Origin: Euptelea pleiosperma | Lineage: Eukaryota; Streptophyta; Magnoliopsida; Ranunculales; Eupteleaceae | Direction of reading: 5' to 3' | Assembly: GCA_035048495.1 (NCBI GenBank) | Contig: CM068540.1 | Location: 14,926,829 to 14,990,828, forward strand | DNA: 64,000 nucleotides | Shown: piece after piece, positions 1 to 12,800 of the stretch | Position numbering within the stretch: position 1 is the stretch's first letter | Layout of the letters: every line of letters begins with the position of its first letter | Made by a program: the position numbers and the translations under genes | The notes under the pieces: model-generated | The model's input: only the letters and a program-made list of their open reading frames with translations | The model's database searches: none | Told to the model about the DNA's origin: nothing

Positions 1-329
1 TTAAATTCTTTTATTTTTTAATTTAAATTGCGTCTTTTATTTCTTCTTCTGATAACCAGGTTCATCCAAAAAGCCTGAAGCCTAGGCAGGTCGTGGTTTC
101 TCAAGATTTCAAGTTTCACGGTTGCTGTCATTGCATGTAAGTTTATCTACTTTCCAATTTTTGTCTGTTAGGGTTTCTGAGTATCTATCTTCACCGTTTC
201 TGTTTTTTTTTTCCTTGTTTTTTGGGTAATTATGTGTTTATTTCTGCTGTCTGTTATTGATTTGGATAAAAATGTATGGTATTGTTTATTTGTTTTTTGG
301 TGAATGTTGGTCTTTCCTAGATTTGCAGG
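1..329 (+). promoter_or_regulatory. 5' leader and leader intron of the FAR1-related gene
   Basis: A likely 5' UTR intron runs from a GTAAGT donor at 137 to a pyrimidine-rich acceptor ending in AG at 327-328, so the coding ATG at 330 lies one base into the next exon. Introns just upstream of the start codon are common in plant transcription factor genes. The transcription start site probably lies before this window or in its first 100 bases; no convincing TATA box was seen. Confidence 0.5.
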
Positions 330-3293
330 ATGGATGGCCAAAGCAGAGAATTTCAACTTGAACTTAATGAAACCATTGTGCAATTAGACTCAGAGAGTGA
401 GGAAATTGCCAATGATAACACGCAAACGGGAGGGGATCTTCCAATGACAGTGGACTCTGGAATTTCAAAGGATGTTAGGGTTGTGATGCCAAAAGTTGGG
501 ATGGTCTTCGAATCAGATGACCAAGCGTACGAATTTTACAATCGGTATGCTAGATGTGTGGGGTTTAGTATTCGGAAAATGTCATCAACTCATCGTAAAG
601 ATAACACAATCTCGAGAAGAGTTCTTTGTTGTTCTAGTGAAGGTGTTCGTCGTAAACATACAAGGGGGTCTCCGAAGAAAGCACGGCCAGATACTCGAAC
701 TAATTGCAAAGCACGTATGGTCATCAAATTACATGATGATGGGAATTATTCTGTGGTAGAGTTTATAGAAGAACATAACCATGATCTTGCACCTCCATCT
801 AAAGTGCATAAGTTGAGGTCGCAGCGAAAGATACCAGATTCTGCAGTAATCGACAATACTCCTTATGCAGGGATTGGATCCACTGGTGTTTATTCAAATA
901 CAAGTGCAGAAGTAGGAGGACCTCAAAACTTCAACTTTATGCATTTGGGTTGCACTAATTACTTGCAGAGAAGGAGGCGTAATGAGATTTTAAAGAAGGG
1001 AGATGCACAACTTCTTTTAGATTACTTCAAGTTCATGCAGAAAGAGAATCCATATTTCTTCTATTCAATACAAGTGGATGAAAATAATCAAATGTGCAGC
1101 TGTTTTTGGTGCGATGTTAAATCACGGATAGATTACAGCTTCTTTGGTGACGTGGTGTGCTTTGACACAACATTTAGGAAAAATGATTATGACAAACCAT
1201 ATGCACTGTTTGTTGGAGTGAATAATCATGGGCAATCAATCTTCTTTGGTTGTGCATTGCTATTGGATGAGACCACAGAGTCATTTGTATGGGTGTTTCA
1301 AACATTTTTAGATGCAATGAATGGAAAACAACCGAAGACAATTTTCACGGACCAAGTTACTGCGATTGCCAGTGCAGTTAGTCAGGTGTTGCCAAATACA
1401 CATCATCGTCTATGTTTACGACATATTTATCAAAAAGCAGAGAAGCATCTCTCCCATGTGTTTGAAAAGTTTAAGTCTTTTGAGAAGGATTTTAAGAGTT
1501 TCATATATGACAACGAGACGGAAGAGGAGTTTCAATCAAGCTGGGATGTGCTGCTAGGCAAATACAATTTGGCGGGGCATGAATGGTTGCAAGGTTTATA
1601 CCAGGTGCGCGGGAAATGGGCGCAAGCATATGGACGAGAACACTTTTGTGCAGGTATGACAACTACTCAAAGAAGTGAAGATATGAACAACTTTCTCAAA
1701 AAGTATTTCAAGAGAACCCTATCGCTACGAGAGTTTGCAACTCAATATGAGAAAGCAGTGACCAGCCGGCGTTTGAAGGAAAAACATCAAGATTTTGTTT
1801 CCATGCAAACAAATCCAAACTTGCGCACTACGTGGCCAGCAGAAGCCCGAGCAGCAGAGAGGTACTCAAGAAAAATATTCATGTTGTTCCAAGATGAGTA
1901 TGTACGTACATTGGATTTTTCTGCAGAAGGTGCAGGTGAGGATGGGACAATGTCCACATACAAGGTGTCATCCTTTGGAAATATTAGACCTCACACTGTT
2001 ACGTTTGACTCTTCAAATAATACAGTGAAGTGCAGCTGCAAAAAGTTTGAGTTTGTGGGGATTCTATGTGGACATGCGTTAAAAATATTACATAGTAGAA
2101 AGTTGCCTGATCTCCCATCTCGATACTATTTGAAAAGGTGGACTAAAGATGCAAGAGGCGATGCTATGCTTGATGACCATGGAAAATCAGTGCAGGACGA
2201 TTGTCCCCCATCCTTGACCATGCGATATAGTGAGTTGTCCCATATAGCCCTAAGTCTAGCCGCGAAGGGTGCTAGCAGTGAAAATTCCAGTTCATTTGCT
2301 AAACAAGTACTAACTCGGGGGCTAGAGGAAATAGAGAATTTTCTAAAAGCAGACCCAGATCAGGCCAGACCCCTTGAAGATATTAGAAGTGCGAATCATG
2401 GCAACGTGGGTGAGGAGAGTATTGAGAACCATTTAGTTGCAAATATAACATTACGGGATCCACCACGCAAAAAAGCGAAGGGTCAACAGAGTGGTAGAAC
2501 CAAGGGTGCATTAGAGAAGGCAAGAGGGACGATTGATTCTCAACTAAGGCCAACAGGTTAGTAAAAAAATATAGTAAATTCCATTACATTATGGGCAATG
2601 TGTCATTTATTTTTTTAATGTAATTAATTTAATTCATTCAGGTGCTGGAAGACAAAGTGATCCGATATCGGTTGGAGCAATTGGAATCACTTCTAGGCCA
2701 CCCATGGCATCAAATATCCCAAGGCTCCTTCTTCATCCGGCCAGACCTTGGAACATGTCTCAGTACACTCAAGTTGGATCTATAAATGTGCACCACAACT
2801 TTATTTTATAAATTTGTGTTGATTATTGTGTCTCAACTTTGAACTTATTGACTAATTAAGTTGGATAAACATTTAGGGATCAATGGGGCAAGTAGATCAG
2901 GCGGTATTGTTGCACTCAGACACTGATAGTGCACAATATGGACTAATATCAGGTGGATGGAGTACACCCCCTTCATGGCAGGGCAAGATTCTCCCACAGA
3001 ATGTTGTTGGGTGCCAAGGCACTTCGGGTCTTCAAGGTCTTTCTTTCCGCGTAGCTGGACCTTCGAACATGCCACTAATGCCAAGTGTTTACCCACAAGT
3101 TTACACTGAGGTTCGTATTTTTAATATGGCTCATTTACACATTAGTTGCCTTTCATATTCGAATAGGGTACTAAACAAACCCAAATAATTATTTTAGGCA
3201 TCAGCCAAGCTTGTAAACCAAGTGACATCACACCATGGCATCAATAGCACCCAATCCAACCAGGTAAGACCCTGTTTGATGAATTTCTCATAA
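330..3293 (+). CDS. FAR1/FHY3-related (FRS) transcription factor
   Basis: Nuclear DNA-binding protein of the FAR1/FHY3 family, which descends from MULE transposases. Exon 1 (330-2556) encodes 742 residues. The FAR1 N-terminal zinc-binding region is at about 60-165 (Cys100, Cys126, His149/His151). The MULE transposase-like core is at about 270-370, with acidic residues at CFDTTF (Asp279), FTDQ (Asp341) and QRSE (Glu450). The SWIM zinc finger CSCx9CGH is at 568-582, and a basic stretch PPRKKAKG at 711-718 could be a nuclear localisation signal. The exon-1 reading frame itself stops right after a good donor (CAACAG/GTTAGT). Splicing in phase continues through 2642-2772, 2877-3110 and 3198-3263, ending either at a TAA at 3291-3293 by read-through or in a further exon. 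This gives about 895 residues. The start is the first ATG after the leader intron. The three acidic residues are retained, but domesticated members are not expected to transpose. The exact FRS subgroup is not determined. Confidence 0.9.
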
Positions 3294-3875
3294 TAGAGAA
3301 AGGGGGAGGAAGAAAGAGAACAAAATAAAAAATTGGGCGGGAGGGAGTTCATGTGGTTTTAATGCTTGTTAAAGGGTAGTCTGCTGTTACATGCGCCCTT
3401 AATGTGTTGAGACCCGCTTGGGTACGTATCGCCATTTGAAGCCCAAGAGATTGTTTTTGCTTTCATAGTACGAGAGAAAAAAATTTTCATCGGAAAAATC
3501 TCATCACTTATATCGCACTCCCACTTTTACGGACTTTCTCTACTTGCTTAATGTGGGAATAGCTTGCTTAAAGTGGGAGTAGTTAGGGCAGCGCCATGAA
3601 CGTAAAGTTGCCTCCTTAAGTTGGCACGAGAAAAATGACTGAAATGTCCTTCCCTATATATCTTTATATATGGTTTAAGACTTATAATCAGGCAAATAAA
3701 TTGTTCCATGACCTTTCTGAACTTGATTTATAACCTTTATTTCTGAACTTGATTTATATCCTTTATTCATAAGTCTTATTCCAACTTGATTTATATTTAT
3801 TCTCTCATTCTAACAAAATTATTCAATTGGGTTCTCGCTATGGAAAAATATGGGGTTCGAAGATTTCATCTGCAG
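3294..3875. other. Short intergenic gap between the FRS and oxidoreductase genes
   Basis: About 580 bp, AT-rich, with an A-rich AATAAA-like stretch near 3320 that could serve 3'-end formation of the FRS transcript. It should hold the promoter and first exon of the next gene. No ATG here leads to a donor in the phase that exon 3876-4000 requires. No other gene or repeat was recognised. Confidence 0.4.
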
Positions 3876-6800
3876 AGACGGCACAGTGTCCCCAGATTGC
3901 GGTGCTTGGTGCAGGTACCTTTGTTCGAACTCAATACATTCCTAGGCTCAGAGAGATTGCTGATACCGTGGTCGTTAAGGCAATTTGGAGTCGTAGTGAG
4001 GTACTTTAATTTTTACTGTTTTTCTTTATTCCACTTTATGGTATCTATCAAATCAATCTTTCTACCATTTATAAACGTAGGAGTCTGCAAGAAATGCTGT
4101 TGAACTTGCTCGCGAATTCTTCCCGGAAATCGAATGTAAGTGGGGTGATGAAGGTCTTGATGACATTATTCAAGATGGTTCAATACTTGGAGTCGCAATT
4201 GTTCTTGCTGGGCAAGCTCAGGTATGGTTCTGCCATCTTGAGTTAGAGCAGTTTGGTCTCATTAGGTCATGCTTCTGCAACATCTTTTGGTTTTGTGTGG
4301 TCGTCTATAATTATTCTTCCATTATAATTTTGCACTTCGAAGTTAACTAACTCAAGAAGCTGGCTCTGATGCCATTTGAGATGGTGAAGGGGATGAGAAA
4401 AGATTGGAAGCTCGTGTACAATTGTTTGCCAATATGTGGACAGACATAATGAAGCATAAAATTATACTCTGCGTAACAGATATATTAATTTGACCCTTTA
4501 GATTCACTATGCCAGCTCTCTCTCTCTTTCTCTCTCTCTCTCTCTTGCAGTTATCCTCTTTCCTCAATCCCACCCTATGTTACATGAACTATTCTAAATG
4601 AGGGAAGTAACCGTGTCGGATACATGTTAGAGTCCGACACGACACAGATTCTGGTGTGACTTCTAAATTCTGTGGTTTTTTTCCCTTACCTGCAAAATAT
4701 TAATTAACAATGTAACAAGGACACTCCACTTTTAGGGTTTTTTGCCGTGTCGGACACCTCGACACCCGGACACGCGTGTCGACACTTCCCGACACACATC
4801 TGGACACTTATGGCCGTGTCACCCCTTGTTTTAGTAATTTTTAATATAAATTTGATTTCTAAAAGCAGGTTGGTGTGTTCCATCCTCCATACAATAATAA
4901 ACTAATAAATATTTTCTGCTTCATTTTCTATTTTTTGTTATTTTATTAATAATTTTAAGCATTCATATAATTTAATATATTTTAATAAATATATATACGG
5001 GCGTGTCTCCATATCGGATTTTTTTAGGTTGCCGTGTCGGACACCTCGTATCCGTGTCGGACACCGACACCCTTGTCAGTGTCCTTGTTACATAGATTAA
5101 CATTTTCCAGAGGTTATGAGTTCTACCTTTTACAGTTGAAGTTTTGTTCCTTGTTATTATATAAAAATAGTTACGTTGTTTTATATTATTTAAAGTACAT
5201 TTCTGAGTTCACGAATCCTATTTCTCAAGGTTCGCCGAATTGGACTCTGTTACCCATACCCATATCAATGCAACATAGGTCTCACCTAAATGCTCTACCG
5301 CTGATTTTGAGTAGACATTTATCTGTGCCAGCATGGATGTTTCCATAACAAATATCACCAACATATTCAAAACCTCTCCCAAAGGAGATATATTCACATC
5401 TGTTTTGTGGCCTTCTCTGTGCTTCAACAATTTCATAAGCACCACTGCTTGAACCATTAAACTTACAGAGCCAGAGGACTGACAAAACTCTTGTAATTGC
5501 TTTTCCTCAAGAAACCAACACTAGCTGTAGTTGCCTCGGAAGTTGCTCTATCTTAGAGAAATGATGAGCCTCTGATGTAATTTTTTGTCTCTTCACGATA
5601 GAAATCTTGACAACCTCACAAAAGCAAACAGGGCACTTGGGAGCAAATGATGAAGATGTGATGGGAAGGAGAATAGAAGTGAAAAACATTGTTATACGAG
5701 TAAATATTATTAAGTTGTTTTCTCCACAAACCCCAACTTCATAAACTTCCCTTCCTCTCTTTTCTCTTCAGTTCCATTTAAACTCGACTTATATATTTTA
5801 AGATCTAACAACTGGCCTCCTTATTTAAGAAATATCTTAACTTGCTAACTTACTCCTATTTCAACTAAGGCATCATTGTATTGTTGGTCATCCAACATCA
5901 AAGTTTTTAGACGTTTTAGAGTCGAGGACTTCACATTTAAATGGAAGGAGGTATTGGGAGGCCTCTGATAATTTTCTGCTTTTTGTATATCTTTTTGTTT
6001 TAGTCAGTGTGGGCTCTCCTCTCTAGCTCCTTTTTTTTTCTCTTGTATACTGGGGGTTTCCCCTTCTTTTTAAATTCAATTTATTTATTAAAAAAAAATA
6101 GCAACTCCCAAAATACAAAAACAAAAAAAATTAGTCCTAATGAATCTTCCTGAGGAAGTTCTTTCGTACACACCCTGTCCTTGTCACCCTTCCTATTGAC
6201 CTACATTTTTCTAGCTCTTTAATCTTGAAAAACATCTGCCTAAATTTTCTATGACTCCTCATTTTGACAGATCAACTTATTTATGCAGGTGGATATCTCA
6301 TTGAGAGTGCTAAGGGCAGGGAAGCATGTCCTTCAAGGTGATTTAAGTTTTTGGAAATACTCAAGTAAGGGAGAGAAGCTTCTGCATTTTATAGGCTTCT
6401 ATCTTAAGACACTCACTTAAGTGCCCTTGAAGGCACATCATTCTATAGGCTTCTGCAAGTTCAGATAGTTTGGAATGTTTTGAGATGGAAAAAAATGGAA
6501 ATTCCCCCCATCAAGACATGCAATAGTATTCTTAATATAGCAAAATGGTTATTACCATGAGTGGTAATATAACTCTTACCACTGATGGTTTCATCTATCA
6601 GATGTCATTCTTTGGTCACTGCAGCATTATTTTCTTCTCCTCTGTTAAAAATACTAAATAGAGCTCTCATTTGTGTTTGCCTTCTGTATCTCCTGATTGA
6701 TGTGGTGGATCTGAAGAGAAACCAGCTGCAGCCTGTAAGTAACATCCGGTTCATTTTGAAGAATTTTGTTTTATGGTTTTTATATTTAACCTTGAGTTTT

Positions 6801-9800
6801 AAGAATGATACAATGTGGTTGTACCTTCTACTTCATAGTGTTCTCTAATTACTTGTTACATTTAGGATAACTTACAGTACTAAACATACCGTTTGCTAGA
6901 ACTTTTAGACTACTACAAATGCAGATTGGTCGATTAGTGTTTTCTTGTATGGTTTCTCTCGAATCTCACAAGAGTATTCTACTATTCTCTCTATTATGAA
7001 ATATGATCTGTTTACCGAGATGCTGCAAATCACTATGGGTGTTGCTTTTGTATAACTCTTCCTTTTTGGTTTCGTATTTGTAAGATCATACCCACAGTGA
7101 ATTGAATTTGTGTTTGTTTCCAAAATATAGAATTCATTGTTCATTTTAAAACTCAGGAACACCGGAACTTTGTGTGTTTCTTTTCATGCTATGTGACTAT
7201 TATACTAAAATTATCTCGTTATTGTATCCTTGACAATCTTTTTATATTGTATTAAATAAAGTGTAAAGTCTTTCCAAATTGGTGGTGGTTAGTTCTCATC
7301 TCTCCTATCATTCCAAAATAACATCTATGCAGACATCATGGTTTTACTTGACAATTTTGATTCCTTAGGAGTAAATATGGTTGAGACTGCAATGGTAGCT
7401 TGGCAATCAAACAATAAATCCTAAAGATCGTGGATCATGTCTCAACCTACAACTTTTTCTGCGGCTCCTTAGGGTGCATTTGGACTGACCCCAAAACACA
7501 GTAGGCACTATTTTGAATGCGTGGCAACTGTGTTTTGGGTGTCTCTGCATTTGGATGGCGCCCATTTTGTGCATCATATCAATGCCACATGCAAAAAGGC
7601 TCCAAAAAAGCATTGGTGAAATTAAGGGAGAACTGTTTGTCTGCTATCAATGTTTTCCTGCTAACTTGATTTGCGATGTTCAAATCGCATGCCTGTTCAA
7701 ATGGGCCCATACCTATTTAGACTGGTATTTGTAGCTTCAATTAGTCGTTTTAGCCTGTGCTCAACACATGTACTCTGCAATGAAATCAAGACAAAAAATT
7801 TGTATTGAGATCAGGAGTCAGGACCAATGCTCATAATGGGACTGACCCATTGTTAAAAGGACATTTAGTTCTAATTAACAGAAATATATTTAAAATTGTA
7901 TATGTTTTTACAACAATAACCATCTAAGTGATTTATTATTATAAAAGTTAATATATTTAACATATAATCAAAATGATTATACTTTTCTTAGTTTTCTATA
8001 ATATTTTTGTATTCATTTTATTTTTGATGAGTGTAATCTTTATTTAAGGCAGAGGAAAAGCCAAAAAAAAAAAAAAAAAGGCAAAGCTAATGAGGTCGAG
8101 GTGACTTCCACAAAGCTAAGCACCAAACAAACAAAACAGAAACCAAGGACCCCAACTAACAGCCATCCCTAAGACAAAGGAGATCCCATTGGAATACAAA
8201 ATCTTCGAAGAAAACACTTTAGACCATAAAAAATAAAAGCCCCTTAATGTTGAGGACGATTGAAGCTAAGCTTTTACTCTTTCCTTCGAGGACTCGCTTG
8301 TTCCTCTCCTTCCACAACCCCAAACAATCGCAAAAGGGTGTAATCTCCACAGGATACGACTTCTCGGAGAGAAGTTTGGAGGCCGTGGACTAAGAAGGAG
8401 ATCCATAAGAGAACTCGGCATCACCCAACTCATCTCGAACTCCCGAAACAAACACTGACCAAACCTCCCCGGCTACGTCGCAATACATTAGCAGATGGTG
8501 AACAGTCTCCCCGCTATGCTTACTCATCCAACAATAGTCAACAATTAAGAACCCTCTAGATATAAAGTGATCTACAGTCAGGATCTTGTCCAAAGAAAGC
8601 AACTTTAGTCGGAACTCTAGATTTCCAAACCAAGGATGCCAGAAAATTAGAGCTACCCCCTCTATGTAAAGCCTCATAGAAGGACCAAACAGAGAACAAT
8701 CCACTTTCCGACAAAATCCAAACACACTTGTCCTGGGTCGTAGGAGGAAGATGAGCCTTGTGCAACCGGGTAAGCATTCTAGAAAGAGGCTCAATCTCTT
8801 AGTCATTGAGGTTTCTCTTGAACCCAAAGTTCCATCCCACCACCTTCCCCTGCTACGAACACAATACACTCAAAGATGTGTTCCATAGATGAAATGGTAA
8901 TTCTCGTACCAGGATCCACACTGGAGATGGACTATCAAATTTCGAAATGATGTACTGTTGACCACCATCTACTAACATAGATTATAGCTATTCCAACTCT
9001 GAAGGAAACCAAGTCGCACAAGAATTTGAGGTAACAGGGCAGTTGACGAAGAGTACTCACTTTCACGTCTCACGAGGTATGAGATGAAAAAGAGAAGAGG
9101 TGCCCAAGATAAAGGTGAGAGCAACCACTATGTCTTCCCACTCTGTGACATCATTAGATGACTCACAAATCAACGCGTGGTTCCACTGGCCGAAGACTCC
9201 GTTAATCGATCCAGAGTGCTGAGCAGAAATCATCAACTGGTTCTCTGACAATAATCCCAGAAAACAACGATATACCGACTTCCAGCTGCACCCTTGGGGA
9301 CTCTGACTTGTAGGCCTCGCGATAAATCATCTTCTCATGCATAGAGGACAACTTGTTGGTCACCTTCGTCCATCTCTGCTATCAGTGCCTTCCAGAAAAC
9401 AAAAGACTTTGTTCCGGCCATAGGGAGTAGTAAACTCTGAGAATCAGATGAATCCCCCCCATTATGCTTTTCCTCGACAATGTAACTTCCCCCCTAAGCA
9501 ACTGTTTTTCTCTAGAGCAATCTGGGAGATTTGGCTTTGATTACATCCCTAAAAACATCAATCAACCAACTCCTAATCTCCACCGGAAGATCCGCCTCCT
9601 CCACCCATCTCTCCCTACTTCTTGGATGCAAAGAAAAGCTTTCCCACCCTTCCTAACTTTTGAGAAGACGAACACCTTGGAATTCTACAACTACAGAATC
9701 TTATGCTTGCCCATGGCTTTTACAACCCCCGCTTCCTTGTCCATCGTTAAACGTGGTTGTTTTGCGTCAACAGATGTAAGGTTTGAAAGTTTTGCCAGCC

Positions 9801-12800
9801 TTTCATTCTTCACAATCATATATTATCAAAAAGTACTATAAGATTTGTTGAACATACCAAATACTATATTTTATTATTACAGATTATCTGGTATTAACTG
9901 CTCTTGGTCTATCATCCCATCCATAAAGTCATGGCTGGTGTTGAATTGAGTTGATTCTCTGATTTAAGAGCAAGCTCAAGAATCAACTTCCATCTCATAA
10001 TGGTAAATGGTGTGTTCCCTTTTGAACCATTTGATGTTTATGCTATTATGATCCTCTTCAAGTAAGCTGAGTCCGCTTGAATGGAACAACACGACAACCC
10101 ATCTAGGATTGTATGGACAAAGTTGAGATAATAGCTGTCTCTTATTCTTTACTTATCCTTCTTTTAGATGTTTTCTTTTAACTCCATAGGTTAGAAAGCA
10201 CGATAGTGATGGTATTTCAGGGGAGATTTTAGTCGGTCGATAGATTTTAGCAGTTAGAATGAGTAGAGATTAATTAAGAAAAGTTAGGTGGAGAGAGATT
10301 GTAAGAGAGAATTTTGGGACGTGGAGAGCGAGAAGGAAGAAGAAGAAAATGTTGAGGTGGTAGAAAGGAAGAAGGGAGCGTCATGTCACCAATTTGTGGT
10401 GGTGTAGAGAAAAAGTAGATGCCTAAGGCGTTTGTTTTAGTATAATTAGATTAGATATAGGGCAGACACTCGACTTGGCAATGAGTTAACCTGATTTAGT
10501 AATTTTCTCCCCATTTAGTGGAAAGATATCCATCTTGTATTATCAAGTTGGTTTAGTTCCACTTCTCGTAATTCATGTAGAAAACAAATTGACTCTTCTC
10601 ATTCGCTCATCTTTTCATTAAAACAGGATAGCTATGATATTACCTTCTTTCTAGTATTTTGCGATTCCCCTCATCACTTTCTCTTCATTTGCCTTGTTAG
10701 ACAACATTCATTTAGTACAACAATAAAATAAAAATTAGTCAATTTTTTAGTGAATTTTGTCGATTTATGACCTAGCAAAATGAAGCTTACCTAAAATATT
10801 TCAGCAAATCTTACTATTCAAGAATGAAATTGTAAAACAGATTAGAAGTGTTTCTCAAAAACAATTCTATCCCCATTTTTTCACTTGTCCTCACTTTTGC
10901 GAGGTTCTTAGGTGAAAAAAGACCACTTCTCAGGTTGTGTATTTTGAAGTTGTTCTTCAGTAAAAACCATTTTCCTTTGTAATTTCGTGTTCTTCCATAC
11001 ATTTGAGGTACATTAATACTACAAAAAGGTACATTATCTAAGGGTACATTAATACTTCAAATATATAAATGTATCAGATCTCCAAACTTATCTAAGGTTG
11101 TGTTTGGTTTGTGCGCCCTTCAGTCATTAGCACACCAAAGAGAGAGGCGTACTAGTCATTGGCAGCATGCTTGGAGCGGCGGCGGATGGATTCCAAATAG
11201 TGGGGTTGGGGCAAAGGTTGGAGATGTGAATTTACCACCAAGGCGCACAAACACTTTTTTCACAAGGGGTTATGTAATTTTTACCAAAGAAAGCACGCAA
11301 ATGGTTGAAGTGCGCAAATGCAAATGTGTGAATACGCATGAGCCAAACTTCATTGGAAAACGAATGCCTGCGCGTTCGCGTTTGTTTGCCATGAATACGC
11401 GTGAACTAAATGCTCCCTGAGTAGACAATTTTTTACAAAACTTCTCCATGTTGAATTAAACTGACTGGAAGTGATTCCGAATTTTAATGAGCAAAATTTA
11501 GGGTGAAGTTGCAGTTTAGTACTTTTGAGTACAACGTATAATTTTTTCATCTAAGCTTGGTGCACCCTTTCATTTGTTTGACTGTTGGTGAACAAAAGAT
11601 TATTCTAATAAATGGAGGAAAACTATACTGGGAAGAGCAGCACATCTTGCAGCTTGACGCTTAAATTAAATACTTCACTAACATTACTTATATAAATAGA
11701 AAATATACTTCCATATCATTGAGAATATTGAATGTAATCAATCTAGTATATTCTCAAGCAACTTACAGAGTTCCATTTACATAGTTACTATTTATATGTT
11801 AATTCATTTCATCTGGATAATAAATGGAATGTGTTGTTTCACTACACAGCTGTTAGTGATGCCGAAACTGCACTGTCATGCTACAATTCTTTTTGTGCCC
11901 ATTTCCCTCGTCAACCAATTTGGGCTGTTGCAGAAAACTACCGGTTTGAGCCTGCTTTTGTTGAGGTATTTGTTCTTTAGCATATTTAACTAGGTTCTCA
12001 CTAATATACATAATTGGCGCTCAGTTTCCTGGCTTGGAAGAAATAAATTATTACCGAGTTTCTACAGTGCCGGAAATTTTTGAACGACATTGGTGATATG
12101 ATGAGCGTCCAAGTCATTGTTGAAGGATCAATGAACAGTTCAAATCCATACTTCTCAAGCACTTGGAGGCGCAATTTAACAGTAAGTTTAAGTTTCCCTT
12201 GGTAAATTGATTACAATCAATTGTTGTCTTTGAGACATTGAATTAGTTTGTAGACATACCTTTGTTGTTTGGATCATATTATTATAAGCTACTTCTCAAT
12301 GTAATATTGTCACAGCATTTTTCACTTGGTTTGCATCTAGTAAGGATGGATGTTCTCTCATGTGCCAATACGATGTGTCATAATATTTAACAAGAACACT
12401 TCATCCTTTCCTAAAAGAATATTGTGTTGGACATTCATCAGTGCAACTAGTAAGACTAAACCATAATCTATCATTCATTTATGTAGTGTATGCAGTATAT
12501 AGTTTTAACATATTTCTGGATATCCAGAGGTTTTCAGACATTCTTTGATGTTCATCTAACAAAATATCTTCCACTATTATCATATCATTGTACTGGCATG
12601 TTGGAATGTCAGGCTTTCTCAGGTTACCAAGCTGACACTTTCCACGGTGTCAGATTTGAGGGCAACAAAAGCAGGATAGACAGATACAACGATTAATATG
12701 TTTTGGCTAACCATAAAACAACACTCATAGAAATCTTAAGGCTGAGCAGATTTTGATTAAATTAATTTTTTTTATTCAAGAATTTGGGAACATTGATTAC

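Noticed and set aside
1141..1460. Active MULE transposase
   Set aside because: Although the acidic residues remain, the protein has the FAR1/FHY3 domain order and intron layout of a host transcription factor, and no terminal inverted repeats surround it.
3198..3900. Fusion transcript joining the FRS last exon to the oxidoreductase exon 1
   Set aside because: The donor at 3264 is phase 0, and the acceptor at 3876 needs phase 1, so the join would shift the oxidoreductase out of frame.
3827..4009. TTG at 3827 as start of the oxidoreductase
   Set aside because: It is in frame with the Rossmann segment, but plants seldom start at TTG. The acceptor-like CTGCAG/AG at 3871-3877 fits a splice entry better. 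Recorded as a finding instead.
5218..5689. Overlapping minus-strand frames (60-79 aa) that read partly like protein (CPVCFCEVV, CEYISFGRGFEY)
   Set aside because: Frames shift twice within 470 bp, no family was recognised, and the region is inside intron 2 of the oxidoreductase gene. It might be an old pseudogene but cannot be supported.
8390..8869. 159-aa minus-strand frame as a host gene
   Set aside because: The CxxCxxxxxE...HLLMYC pattern is the zf-RVT tail of a LINE, and the region ends in a LINE-type tail.
11100..11420. 106-aa plus-strand open frame
   Set aside because: It coincides end to end with a Tourist-like MITE and has no recognisable protein content.
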